This document shows, in pieces, positions 18,373 to 26,434 of a DNA stretch of 64,000 nucleotides. The DNA is from Mediterraneibacter butyricigenes. GTDB lineage: Bacteria > Bacillota > Clostridia > Lachnospirales > Lachnospiraceae. The notes beneath the pieces are model-generated. The model saw nothing but the letters and a program-made list of their open reading frames with translations. It was not told where the DNA came from and did not search any database. Every line of letters begins with the position of its first letter. Within the stretch, counting starts at the first letter, position 1. The stretch covers positions 2,046,001-2,110,000 of the forward strand of contig NZ_BHGK01000001.1 of assembly GCF_003574295.1 (NCBI RefSeq). The letters run 5' to 3'. Position numbers and translations under genes: made by a program.

Positions 18373-18435
18373 CTATACCACAATGCAAAGCGGATCTGCC
18401 AGGATGCGGCAGATCTGTTTTGCATTGTGGTATAG
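18373..18435 (+). terminator. Long perfect hairpin at the 3' end of the recombinase operon
   Basis: 17 perfect base pairs (18373-18389 with 18419-18435) enclose a second 8-bp stem (18393-18400 with 18408-18415). It starts one base after the TnpC-like stop. Without a T tract it is unusual as a terminator; it may also mark the element's right terminus or block read-through from outside. Confidence 0.7.
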
Positions 18436-18529
18436 AAACAGATTATGCTTAAAAGGCATTAAGCAACCTACAATAATGGGTATTGGACATAGGAAGCAAT
18501 ATGGGTGTATGATAAAAACCGATAAGAAA

Positions 18530-18548
18530 TAAAGTGAATCTGAAATGT
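18530..18548 (+). repeat. 19-base exact repeat of 7708-7726
   Basis: TAAAGTGAATCTGAAATGT occurs here and at 7708-7726 in the same orientation, 10.8 kb apart. The two copies frame the truncated DtxR gene, conjugative block and recombinase trio. An attachment-site pair or an insertion footprint is possible, but unproven. Confidence 0.5.
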
Positions 18549-18598
18549 AAACTGTCACAGGAAAAATGCGAACTTTATGTAAAAAGTTGCAAAATCTA

Positions 18599-18629
18599 TT
18601 GACCTACAGCTTGCTTCAGGTTGTACCAT
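18599..18629 (+). promoter_or_regulatory. MerR-type promoter of the cupin operon
   Basis: TTGACC (18599-18604) and TACCAT (18624-18629) are 19 bases apart, with the dyad ACCT...AGGT (18602-18621) in the spacer. A 19-base spacer with a central dyad is the hallmark of MerR-regulated promoters. No MerR gene is adjacent; one lies at 34.4 kb with a similar operator. Confidence 0.65.
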
Positions 18630-18657
18630 AAAATAAAAACGCAAGGAGGAGATTTTC

Positions 18658-19080
18658 ATGGATATCGAACAGATGAAAAAAGACTTAGGCGGTGGCAACG
18701 TATTTCCAATCGGTGAGGAAAATGTAGCATTTGCAAAGTATTTTACAGGTGAATGTTATCTGAATATGCTTACAACAGAGCGAGTACCTGTTGGTCTGGT
18801 TACTTTCGCTCCAAAAACAATCAATGCATACCACGTTCATCACAAGGGTGGCCAGATCCTTATGGTTACTGGTGGAAGAGGATGGTATCAGGAAGAAGGA
18901 AAACCGGCTCGTGAACTGAAAGCTGGAGATGTGGTAAACATTCCACCGGAAGTAAAACACTGGCATGGAGCAGCGAAAGACAGCTGGTTCCAGCATCTGG
19001 CAGTTGAGGTTCCGGCAGAAGGAGCTTCCAATGAGTGGCTGGAGTTCTTACCAGAAGAAGAGTACAACAAATTACCATAA
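18658..19080 (+). CDS. Cupin-domain protein
   Basis: The 140-residue single-domain cupin has metal-site motif 1 in YHVHHKGGQILMV (two or three His and a Gln) and motif 2 in PPEVKHWHGAA (His). Such proteins bind a metal and small reactive molecules. It is 24 bases upstream of a carboxymuconolactone decarboxylase-like gene, and the pair is a common MerR-controlled stress operon in Clostridia, often linked to aldehydes or quinones. GGAGGAG precedes the ATG. The exact substrate is unknown. Confidence 0.88.
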   Translation: MDIEQMKKDLGGGNVFPIGEENVAFAKYFTGECYLNMLTTERVPVGLVTFAPKTINAYHVHHKGGQILMVTGGRGWYQEEGKPARELKAGDVVNIPPEVKHWHGAAKDSWFQHLAVEVPAEGASNEWLEFLPEEEYNKLP

Positions 19081-19104
19081 ATAAAAAGACGGAGGTTTGA
19101 TGTC

Positions 19105-19443
19105 ATGGCAAAGATTACACAGACAGCAGGAAGAAATGCTCTGGGAATATTTGCACCGGAGTTTGCACATTTCAACGATGATGTTCTGTTCGGAGAGAAC
19201 TGGAACAATGAAGATATTGATTTGAAGACAAGAAGCATTATCACAGTCGTAGCACTGATGGCACAGGGAATTACAGATTCTTCTTTAAAATTCCATTTAC
19301 AGAATGCAAAGGATCATGGGGTAACACAAAAAGAAATCGCAGCGATTATTACTCACGTAGCATTCTATGCAGGATGGCCAAAGGGCTGGGCAGTATTCAA
19401 CCTTGCAAAAGAGGTTTGGAACGAGGAAGAAACAGAAAAATAA
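19105..19443 (+). CDS. Carboxymuconolactone decarboxylase-family protein (AhpD-like fold)
   Basis: The 112-residue protein matches the CMD family: FAPEFAHFNDDVLFGENW, LKTRSIITVVALMAQG, FHLQNAKDHGVTQKEIAAIITHVAFYAGWPK. It lacks the CxxC of AhpD, so it is not a disulfide reductase of that type. It likely acts with the cupin upstream. GGAGG lies 9 bases before the start. Confidence 0.88.
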   Translation: MAKITQTAGRNALGIFAPEFAHFNDDVLFGENWNNEDIDLKTRSIITVVALMAQGITDSSLKFHLQNAKDHGVTQKEIAAIITHVAFYAGWPKGWAVFNLAKEVWNEEETEK

Positions 19444-19444
19444 C

Positions 19445-19728
19445 CTGGCAGAAACTGCTCGTCAGGACAGATTCGCACAAAGCACAGATGTGTATGCCGT
19501 TAAAGCCAGCAACTACAAGGGATTGCGGAGAGGTAGTCCAGTTTAATGCAGGAATAACTGGCATGTTCATCACGGAGATAAGGGCGGTGGTCAGATTTTG
19601 CGTGTACCTCAGGTCGTGGTTACTATCAGGAATGGGGCAAGGAGGCACAGGAACTTCATCCGGGTGAGAATACTTCAAATGAGTGGTTGGAGTCTGTTTC
19701 GAATGAGGACTATAACAAACTGAAATAA
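19445..19728 (+). pseudogene. Second cupin gene, decayed
   Basis: Pieces of a cupin are readable in different frames: VQFNAG, then WHVHHGDKGGGQIL, then SGRGYYQEWGKEAQELHPGE, then NTSNEWLESV.NEDYNK with TAA at 19726-19728. At least two frameshifts and an internal deletion after HPGE (loss of the second His motif) separate them. The C-terminus resembles the intact cupin just upstream, so it is probably an old tandem duplicate or related gene. Confidence 0.75.
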
Positions 19729-19744
19729 CACGGAGGTGAGCTTT

Positions 19745-20010
19745 ATGAAAAAATGGATTGCGATTATCCTTATGCTGGTAATGAGTCTGTCTCGCTTGTT
19801 GGAATTGCAGATGTATTTGTAGTAGGATTTGTTGGAGAGGCAGCAGTGTCTGGATTGGATCACCCGTGGGATGATTTTTATTCTGCGTCAAAGAGGCGGA
19901 AGGTGGAAAACATGCAGGGTGATTTGAGAATAGATTTCCATGATGGAACGGTGAGTTCAATTTTTATGCAAATTGTGCTAAAAGATGTACTATATATCTC
20001 CCTGCTATGA
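19745..20010 (+). pseudogene. Remnant of a secreted protein gene
   Basis: ATG 19745 with GGAGGTG upstream starts MKKWIAIILMLVMSLSRLLE, a signal-peptide-like sequence, but stops after 25 codons. A shift of frame restores SLVGIADVFVVGFVGEAAV and continues to 20010. This looks like a signal peptide gene broken by a frameshift. The original product is not recognised. Confidence 0.4.
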
Positions 20011-20025
20011 TATACTTGACTTATT

Positions 20026-21057
20026 ATGCGAAGGGAGACAGGAGGCGTGCCAAAAGGAAGCAATCAGAAGTTCAAACTTTATCGGCTGGCTCAGATTATG
20101 CTAGAGAAAACAGATGAGGATCATTATATTTCTATGCCGGAAATCAAGGATGCACTGGCAGAATATGATGTGACAGCGGATCGGAAGAGTATCTATAATG
20201 ATTTGCGGGATTTAAGTGTCCTTGGTGTCGAGGTAGAGGGTGAACCAGTTGGAAATCGCTATCATTACCATGTGATTAATCGAACATTTGAATTACCGGA
20301 ATTGAAACTTCTGGTGGATGCCATCCAGTCTTCCAAATTTATTACAGAAAAGAAATCGAATGCTTTGATTAAGAAACTGGAAACACTGGTCAGCAGGTAT
20401 GATGCACAGAAATTACAGAGACAAGTCTATGTATCCGGACGAATTAAGACGATGAATGAAAGTATCTACTATACGGTGGATGCGATTCATCATGCAATCT
20501 CTGAGAATAAGAAAATCAAATTTCAGTATTTTCAGTGGAATGTCAAAAAAGAAATGGAGCTTCGGCATAACGGAGCCTGGTATCATATCAGCCCTTGGGG
20601 ATTATCCTGGGATGATGAAAATTATTATCTGGTAGGATATGACTCAGATGCCGGTATGATCAAACATTATCGTGTAGACAAGATGTTGCATATCAAGATG
20701 TCCGATGAAGTCAGGGAAGGAAAAGAACATTTTAAAAAGCTTAATATGGCAGAGTATGCGAAAAAGAGTTTCGGAATGTTTGGCGGAAAAGAGCAAACGG
20801 TAAAGTTACGGGTGCATAACAAGCTGGCAGGAGTGATCATAGATCGGTTTGGAAAAAATGTGATAATGATTCCGACAGACGAAGAACATTTTAACGTGAA
20901 CGTGGATGTACATGTTAGCAGGCAGTTCCTTGGTTGGGTATTTTCGCTGGGAGAAGATATAAAGATTGTTGGACCGGATGAAGTTGTGGAACAGATGAGA
21001 AGAGAGATAGAACGATTGGGAAAAGTATATTGTAAAGAAAATAAAGCGGAGGAATAA
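20026..21057 (+). CDS. WYL-domain transcriptional regulator (YafY/DeoR-like)
   Basis: The ~343-residue protein has an N-terminal winged HTH (LYRLAQIMLEKTDEDHYISMPEI ... DRKSIYNDLRDLSVLGV), a WYL ligand-binding domain at about 140-230 (IKFQYFQWN ... WYHISPWGLSWDDENYYLVGYD) and a WCX C-terminal domain. WYL proteins sense nucleic-acid-like ligands and often regulate stress or defence genes. The start is uncertain: ATG 20026 has no ribosome site, while GTG 20047 has GGAGG almost touching it. The genes it controls are not obvious; its neighbours are decayed. Confidence 0.88.
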   Translation: MRRETGGVPKGSNQKFKLYRLAQIMLEKTDEDHYISMPEIKDALAEYDVTADRKSIYNDLRDLSVLGVEVEGEPVGNRYHYHVINRTFELPELKLLVDAIQSSKFITEKKSNALIKKLETLVSRYDAQKLQRQVYVSGRIKTMNESIYYTVDAIHHAISENKKIKFQYFQWNVKKEMELRHNGAWYHISPWGLSWDDENYYLVGYDSDAGMIKHYRVDKMLHIKMSDEVREGKEHFKKLNMAEYAKKSFGMFGGKEQTVKLRVHNKLAGVIIDRFGKNVIMIPTDEEHFNVNVDVHVSRQFLGWVFSLGEDIKIVGPDEVVEQMRREIERLGKVYCKENKAEE

Positions 21058-21076
21058 GAGATTGAAATAGGAAGAG

Positions 21077-21440
21077 TTGAAGGCAAAATGCGAAGAAGCA
21101 GGTGTGATCTTCTGCCGGGATCAGCTGGAGTATCCGGGGGATGGATTCCAGTATCTCTGTAATATCCTGGATACAGGATTCTTAAGTACGGTGGAAGGAA
21201 TGAAATGGCAGAATGACTTTATCAATGGAGATGCAACTGTTGCCGGTACACCGGAAATGATGGAGTCTCTTCAGTTACTGGAGCGCCGGCGGAATCTTGG
21301 GATGCTCAATGGGGATGGTACTCCGGATGAGGATCGTGAGTCGTTATGTGGGGTTGAACAAAGATCTTGGAGAAAATGAGAAAAAACTGAAAGATGAAGA
21401 AAAAACTAAAATCAGTGCGATTACAGCCGGCAGCAGGCAG
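21077..21440 (+). pseudogene. Extracellular solute-binding protein fragment
   Basis: One frame reads CRDQLEYPGDGFQYLCNILDTG ... NDFINGDATVAGTPEMMESLQLLE...NLGMLNGDGTPD, and a shifted frame continues SRYVGLNKDLGENEKKLKD. Both fit the middle of an ABC sugar-type substrate-binding lipoprotein. Signal peptide, start and C-terminus are gone, and no permease genes are nearby. Confidence 0.65.
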
Positions 21441-21606
21441 TTATGTGAAGAAAAACAGTATGCAGATAACACAAAGTCGAGATCTGTTCCTGTATAAAAC
21501 ACTGGGACGCACGGAAAAGCCAAAGTCAGAAGACCGTTCCGGTGGTTCATCTACACACAGTTCATCTTCCGGAAAAACACATGGTGGTGGCGGTGGAAAG
21601 TTCTGA
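21415..21606 (+). pseudogene. C-terminal fragment of a Ser/Gly-rich surface or TPM-type protein
   Basis: The 3' end reads SGGSSTHSSSSGKTHGGGGGKF followed by TGA at 21604-21606. A Ser/His/Gly-rich tail of this form is usual at the end of TPM-domain (YgcG-like) proteins. The domain itself is absent, so only the tail remains, joined to the solute-binding-protein fragment. Confidence 0.4.
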
Positions 21607-21615
21607 ATCTGTAAC

Positions 21616-21646
21616 GATTGGAATTACAACACCAATCTGTTATGAT
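21616..21646 (+). promoter_or_regulatory. Promoter with dyad operator of the Rrf2 gene
   Basis: TTGGAA (21618-21623), 17 bases, TATGAT (21641-21646). The inverted repeat GATTGG/CCAATC (21616-21621 and 21632-21637) spans the promoter, as expected for autorepression by the Rrf2 protein encoded 30 bases downstream. Confidence 0.65.
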
Positions 21647-21675
21647 GAATCCTAAAGAGAGACGAGGTGTTGAGT

Positions 21676-22110
21676 ATGCAGATTTCAAGCAGGTTTACAA
21701 TGGCGATTCACATGTTCGCATGTATTGATACATTTTCAGATCAGAAGATGACGAGCAGCTTCATGGCAGGCAGTATCGGAACCAATCCGGTGATCATACG
21801 GAAAATATTGCAGCAGCTAAAAGCGGCCGGGCTGATCGAAGTGGCAAGGGGAACCGGCGGTGTGACGATCACAAAACCCCTGGATCAGATTACATTCCTC
21901 GATATATACAAAGCGGTAGAATGTACGCCGGATGAGGAATTGTTCCACTTTCATGAAAATCCGAACCCGAACTGTCCGGTGGGTAAGAATATTCATCATG
22001 TTTTGGACAAGAGATTGTTGGAAGTTCAACAGGCGATGGAGGAAAAACTTTCTCAGATGACACTTGCGGACGTGAAAAAAGATGTTGCCTTGTGGATGGA
22101 ACAGGAATAA
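21676..22110 (+). CDS. Rrf2-family transcriptional regulator
   Basis: The protein of about 144 residues has an Rrf2 winged HTH (FTMAIHMFACID ... SSFMAGSIGTNPVIIRKILQQLKAAGLIEVARGTGG). Start ATG 21676 is chosen over an upstream TTG because GAGGTG is well spaced. The three-Cys cluster that binds Fe-S in IscR/NsrR is not present; only C in VECTP and NCPVG remain. It may instead sense thiol stress like YwnA/CymR relatives. Its promoter contains a dyad, suggesting autoregulation. Confidence 0.88.
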   Translation: MQISSRFTMAIHMFACIDTFSDQKMTSSFMAGSIGTNPVIIRKILQQLKAAGLIEVARGTGGVTITKPLDQITFLDIYKAVECTPDEELFHFHENPNPNCPVGKNIHHVLDKRLLEVQQAMEEKLSQMTLADVKKDVALWMEQE

Positions 22111-22132
22111 GAACTCGGGGGAGTGGATCAAA

Positions 22133-22714
22133 GTGAAGAAAAAAGTTTCGGAGCTATTGGAACAGATTGAAACATATCATCCGTGGAATGAACAGGAAGA
22201 GAAGGATAAAGTCCTGATTCTGGACTGGATCAAAAATAACGTGGATGCATTTTCAAGGGACAACAAAGTGGCACACATGACGGCATCTGCCTGGGTGGTG
22301 AACCGGGAGCGGGACAAGGTCCTGATGTTATATCATAATATCTATCACTCCTGGTCCTAGCTTGGAGGACATGCAGATGGAGAGACGGATTTATTGTCGG
22401 TAGCACTCCGGGAAGTGAAAGAGGAGGCCGGAATCTCAAAGGTCCGTCCGGTATCGGAGGGAATCTTTTCTCTGGAATCTCTTACGGTGGATGGTCATGA
22501 GAAAAACGGAGTGTATGTATCCAGCCATTTACGTCTGAATGTTACCTATCTGATGGAGGCAGATCCGGAAGAAAAAGTGTCGATTAAAGAAGATGAAAAC
22601 AGCGGTGTGGCATGGTTTGCTCCGGAAGAAGCATTGGAGCGTTCTACAGAACCCTGGTTTGTAGATCGGGTGTATAAAAAACTTATAGAGAAAATGAACC
22701 ATTCAGGCGAATAA
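22133..22714 (+). pseudogene. NUDIX hydrolase gene with a single amber codon
   Basis: From GTG 22133 the frame is intact over ~193 codons except for TAG at 22358-22360. The paralogue at 41615-42193 has Trp at the matching place (WSWLGGHADGE versus WS*LGGHADGE), so one G-to-A change (TGG to TAG) explains it. The NUDIX box GGHADGETDLLSVALREVKEEAGI lies just after the stop and is fully conserved. Without suppression, no catalytic box is made. Nothing else has decayed, so the mutation is recent. Confidence 0.88.
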
Positions 22715-22825
22715 TCAGCCGTTTGTGTCAGATGGATTGTAACTTGTGTTACGCTTCCTGTAAGATAAGAAAAGTACTTTATTAAAATTCACCGGAAAAG
22801 GAAGAGATAAAGGAGGAACAGGAAA

Positions 22826-24619
22826 ATGCAAAAAGGGAAATCTATGAAGATACTGATGATCGGGATTTTGTCCCTGGTACTGTGTGCAGCCTGGAGTCCG
22901 AAGACCGTACGGGCAGAAGGAACGGCACCGACCGCACCGTATGGGGTCTGGACAGACAGTGCAGCAACAGAATTTGCCGGAGGAACGGGAACGAAGGCAG
23001 ATCCCTATCAGATCGCAACAGCAGAACAGCTGGCAAAACTGGCAGCAGATGTAAACAGTGGAGTGTATGGAAAGACGCACAGTGGGGAATATTTTGTGCT
23101 GATGGCAGATCTGGATCTGTCAGCACACAGGTGGATCCCTGTTGGAAATGGAACAAATGCATCCTCATTTCATACGTTTGACGGATTTTTTAACGGAGCG
23201 AATCATACCATCAGCGGATTATATGTGGATGAGAGCAATGAACAGTATTCTGCAGGTCTGTTTGGACATGTTACATTGACCAATGCAGTGGAAGAAGTAA
23301 CATTACAGAATCTGAAAGTGGTAAATGCTTATGTGAAAACAGAAGCCGTAGATCCGGATGGAGTTGGAATTCTTGCAGGACATCTTTCTAATGTAAAGGT
23401 CAGAAACTGTGAGGTCAGTGGAACCGTTGAGGGAAGTGAAAATGTGGGAGGAATGATCGGAATTGCCAGCTACGCGAATGTGAAAGAATGTATGGCAGAT
23501 GTTCAGGTGACAGGAAAAGGAAGAACCGGTGGAATGACCGGAAATGATTATCAGGGATATTATGCAAAATGCCAGGCAAAAGGGAAAGTGAATGGAGGCT
23601 GGTGTACTGGTGGATTTGTTGGAGTGCTGTTTGTCAGTTCAGAGGTGGAATATTGTAAATCAGAAGCAGAAGTTCGGGCATATGACTGGAATTGCGGCGG
23701 GTTTGCCGGATACCTTGAAGAAGATGTGCAGATTAAAAATTGTGTGGCTACAGGAGATGTGATCAGTACGGTAACAAATGTGCTTCCAAAAGTTAGCGGG
23801 TTTGCAGGAACCGTTCTGACAAGCAGCATCACAGACAGTCATGCAACAGGAAAAGTGACTGGTGGTATAACGGATTGTCCGGCAGGAGGATTTGTAGGAT
23901 CGAATGAGAGGGCAACGGTCAGTGGATGTTCTTTTGACGCGGAGATCAACACGGGACTTTCGGGAGTTGGAATTGAGCAGGCTCCTGGACAGATTGAGAT
24001 TCAGGCAGGAAGTACAAAGGAAGTCCTGGCAAACATCTGCGAGGATTATGAAGGCGGTCATGCAGTGGGAGAAGTCCTGGTGGTTGAGCCAACCTGTACG
24101 GAAGATGGAAAGAAATATCAAAGCTGTACCAGATGTGGGACAGAACTGAACGTGGAGTTGATCCCGGCTTCGGGTCATCAGTGGAATAGCGAATACACTG
24201 TGGACAAAGAAGCAACCTGCACGGAAGATGGCAGTGAATCTATACATTGCAGCAAATGTGATGCTACAAAAGACAGCCGCAAAATACCTGCAAAGGGACA
24301 TTCTTATGGAGAGTGGGTTGTGGTGAAAGAGCCAACGGCCACAGCAAAAGGTTTGAAAGAAAAAGTATGCGAGGTCTGCCGGGATAAGATAACAGAAGAA
24401 CTTCCGATGCTGGAGTCAGAAAAGAAGACAGAAGATTCGAAAAAACAGGATACTTCTTCAAAGAATCAAGAAAAAGCGCAGGGAAAAACATCCGGAAAGA
24501 AGACGGCAAAAACAGTAGTGAAAACAGGGGATGACAGCTCAATGGCCGGATGGAGTCTTCTGATACTGGCAAGTGCTGGCGTGTTTCTTGTGATGCAGTT
24601 TAAAAGGAAAAGAAGATAA
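22826..24619 (+). CDS. GLUG-repeat surface protein with CxxC repeats and wall anchor
   Basis: The 597-residue protein has a signal peptide (1-30) followed by YQIATAEQLAKLAADV, a motif that commonly opens GLUG proteins. GLUG-type beta-helix repeats follow (DGFFNGANHTISGLYVDE, ENVGGMIGIA, NCGGFAGYLEE) to about residue 385. Then come ~60-residue repeats with paired Cys (CTEDGKKYQSCTRCG, CTEDGSESIHCSKC, VCEVC). The C-terminus has a Lys/Ser-rich spacer, VKTGD, a hydrophobic helix and a KRKRR tail, a sortase-type anchor with a non-standard motif. It is likely an adhesin or exposed binding protein. GGAGG precedes the start. A remnant of a paralogue lies at 44300-44430. Confidence 0.85.
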   Translation: MQKGKSMKILMIGILSLVLCAAWSPKTVRAEGTAPTAPYGVWTDSAATEFAGGTGTKADPYQIATAEQLAKLAADVNSGVYGKTHSGEYFVLMADLDLSAHRWIPVGNGTNASSFHTFDGFFNGANHTISGLYVDESNEQYSAGLFGHVTLTNAVEEVTLQNLKVVNAYVKTEAVDPDGVGILAGHLSNVKVRNCEVSGTVEGSENVGGMIGIASYANVKECMADVQVTGKGRTGGMTGNDYQGYYAKCQAKGKVNGGWCTGGFVGVLFVSSEVEYCKSEAEVRAYDWNCGGFAGYLEEDVQIKNCVATGDVISTVTNVLPKVSGFAGTVLTSSITDSHATGKVTGGITDCPAGGFVGSNERATVSGCSFDAEINTGLSGVGIEQAPGQIEIQAGSTKEVLANICEDYEGGHAVGEVLVVEPTCTEDGKKYQSCTRCGTELNVELIPASGHQWNSEYTVDKEATCTEDGSESIHCSKCDATKDSRKIPAKGHSYGEWVVVKEPTATAKGLKEKVCEVCRDKITEELPMLESEKKTEDSKKQDTSSKNQEKAQGKTSGKKTAKTVVKTGDDSSMAGWSLLILASAGVFLVMQFKRKRR

Positions 24620-24650
24620 AAGGGAAAAAGAATAGATTTTGTTCTGTCTG

Positions 24651-24751
24651 ATGAAAGGGATCAATAAGCTTCTGACGCTGAACAAAAAAGAAGAGGAGCC
24701 GAAAGAGGTAACAACAAAATGTCCTCATTGTACATCGGTGTTGGAAAAGTA
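24651..24751 (+). pseudogene. Truncated mscL: C-terminal tail only
   Basis: The frame reads MKGINKLLTLNKKEEEPKEV and then CPHCTSVLEK before TAA. It matches residues ~86-132 of the MscL encoded at 44995, minus the first CPYC motif. The channel-forming N-terminal ~85 residues are missing, so this is a deletion relic of a second mscL. Confidence 0.85.
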
Positions 24752-24782
24752 AATAAAAAAGAACTTTAAAGAAAGCAGTTTG

Positions 24783-24812
24783 AAGACACCAGTCGAAAGG
24801 TTGGTGTCTTTT
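24783..24812 (+). terminator. Terminator after the mscL relic
   Basis: Stem 24783-24791 with 24802-24810 (AAGACACCA/TGGTGTCTT, 9 perfect pairs), then TT. Confidence 0.7.
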
Positions 24813-24891
24813 CTGATGTATCTGTGTTATGAGTCTTCTCATTGGGAGAGGAGACTGGTCGGATGATGAAGCAGTATGGGAGGAAAACATT

Positions 24892-25092
24892 ATGAGAGAG
24901 CTGGGTATAGAACTTGGGGCACATGATTTTGAGGAACTGAAAAATTACGGAAGGCTGACGATTGACTTTGATCCGCCGAAGCATTGTGGAGAGGTGGAAA
25001 GAATCATCATAGAAAATGCGTCAGACAGAAATTACAGACATGAAATTACGATACGAAATCACGAGGGATTCTCATGGACAGTAGAAGATTAA
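24892..25092 (+). CDS. Small acidic protein coupled to the EamA transporter
   Basis: Start ATG 24892 is chosen because GGGAGG lies 7 bases upstream; it gives a 66-residue product beginning MRELGIELGAHDFEELKNYG. It is a clear paralogue of the protein at 46619 (shared pattern LG.xDFEEL.N.G.LTI) and, like it, overlaps the start of an EamA-family transporter gene. No domain is recognised. The fixed pairing suggests the two proteins work together. Confidence 0.7.
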   Translation: MRELGIELGAHDFEELKNYGRLTIDFDPPKHCGEVERIIIENASDRNYRHEITIRNHEGFSWTVED

Positions 25093-25997
25093 CGAAGACC
25101 TGGATCGTGGCAGTACTGGCCTGTGTGTGTTGTATGCTGTGGGGAAGTGCGATTCCGGTGATCAAGACAGGATACCGACTGCTGGAAGTAGAGGCTTCCG
25201 ATACAGCAAGTCAGATCGTGTTTGCCGGAATCCGTTTTACGCTGGCGGGAGTGCTGGTGCTTTTGTTTGCATCTGTTCGGGAGAAAAAGATACTGCTTTC
25301 GGATCAAATGGTTTTAAAAGATGCCTGTGTGGTCTGTCTGGCACAGACAGTGGGCCAATACTTTTTCTTTTATATCGGTGTGGCCAATACTTCCGGTGTG
25401 AAGAGCGGGATTCTCAACGGATTGGGAAATTTTATTGCAATTTTACTGGCATGTTTGATTTTCAGGAAGGAGAGGTTGACCGGAAGAAAACTGTTGGGCT
25501 GTATTCTTGGATTTGCCGGTGTGGTTGTGATCAATCTGATGGGTAATTCTCTGGATGCAGGATTTTCACTGTCAGGGGAAGGCTGTGTGTTGATCTCGCA
25601 GTTTGCTTATGGAATGTCCACAGTACTGATCCATATTTTTTCAAAGAAAGTCTCGCCGGTTGTGTTGAGTGGAACCCAGTTTTTTATCGGAGGGATTATT
25701 CTGTTTCTGATCGGAATCGGCATGGGAGGACATCTGCAGCATTTGTCTGTACCTGCGATCGCAGTAATCCTGTATCTGGCGGTTTTGTCTGCAGTGGCCT
25801 ACACGCTGTGGTCAGTGCTTCTGACCTACAATGAAGTGTCAAAAGTTGCGATTTTTGGATTTGTGAATCCGCTGTTCAGCGTGATCTTATCCGCACTTAT
25901 ATTAGGAGAGGTGCAACAGGCATTTCAGCTGGGAAGCCTGATTGCGTTGGGGTTGGTATGTGTGGGGATTTATGTGGTAAATGCTCCGGAAAAATAA
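25074..25997 (+). CDS. EamA/DMT-family transporter
   Basis: The 307-residue membrane protein has ten predicted helices as two EamA repeats (GSAIPVIKTGYRLL in helix 1 region; VGQYFFFYIGVANTSGVKSGIL; LLGCILGFAGVVVINLMG; VAYTLWSVLLTYNEVSKVAIFGFVNPLFSVILSA). Members export amino acids, metabolites or drugs. It overlaps the small gene upstream by 19 bases. It is about 85% identical by eye to the transporter at 46801, its paralogue from the duplicated block. Substrate unknown. Confidence 0.9.
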   Translation: MDSRRLTKTWIVAVLACVCCMLWGSAIPVIKTGYRLLEVEASDTASQIVFAGIRFTLAGVLVLLFASVREKKILLSDQMVLKDACVVCLAQTVGQYFFFYIGVANTSGVKSGILNGLGNFIAILLACLIFRKERLTGRKLLGCILGFAGVVVINLMGNSLDAGFSLSGEGCVLISQFAYGMSTVLIHIFSKKVSPVVLSGTQFFIGGIILFLIGIGMGGHLQHLSVPAIAVILYLAVLSAVAYTLWSVLLTYNEVSKVAIFGFVNPLFSVILSALILGEVQQAFQLGSLIALGLVCVGIYVVNAPEK

Positions 25998-25999
25998 GA

Positions 26000-26034
26000 A
26001 ATGCTTGCGGCAAAAGATGTCGCAAGCATTTTTT
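26000..26034 (+). terminator. Intrinsic terminator after the EamA gene
   Basis: AATGCTTGCG (26000-26009) with CGCAAGCATT (26021-26030), 10 perfect pairs, followed by T6. Confidence 0.9.
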
Positions 26035-26039
26035 ACGGG

Positions 26040-26395
26040 ATGTGCGCCCGGCGGCGCACGTTTCTAACGGGTTAAAGTCCCGAATCCGCCCGGTAGTGGG
26101 AAGGATATAGCCGAAGGCAAGGGTGTCCATCGCGAGGTGGAATCTGAAGGAAGCCGGATGTGGGAACAGACTAACCACGGGCAAATCTCTGGTCTGACGA
26201 ACAGAAATCTCATATAAGGTCATGCATGAGGGTAAGACTGCATCCCAAGTTGAAACCCAATAACTACACGGAATCATGCGTGATAAATGAGGCAGATGGA
26301 TGGAGAGGAAGAAACGTGTGGTACCCGGGGAGGTCTGTGAGGTATGCTCCGAACGGAAAAGAAGTTTTAGGATATATATTGCAAGCAGTCCATTG
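26040..26395 (+). ncRNA. Group II intron fragment (5' part, domain I)
   Basis: The stretch opens GTGCGCCCGGCGGCGCAC and continues with GTTAAAGTCCCGAATC..CCCGGTAGTGGG, AGCCGAAGGCAAGGGTGTCC and GGTGGAATCTGAAGG, the recognisable 5' end and domain I elements of bacterial group II introns. No reverse transcriptase ORF or domain V/VI is present before the recombinase gene that follows, so the intron is truncated and cannot splice by itself. The 3' boundary is approximate. Confidence 0.75.
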
Positions 26396-26434
26396 AATAC
26401 GACTGCGAATAAAAGACGGATAGGAGGTCAGAAA

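Noticed and set aside
24829-24891. Longer start for the small protein before EamA
   Set aside because: ATG 24829 lacks a ribosome site and the paralogue at 46619 begins at the position matching ATG 24892.
26300-26434. N-terminal extension of the serine recombinase frame
   Set aside because: It lies in the group II intron fragment; a well-placed AGGAGGT and GTG at 26435 give the family-typical start.
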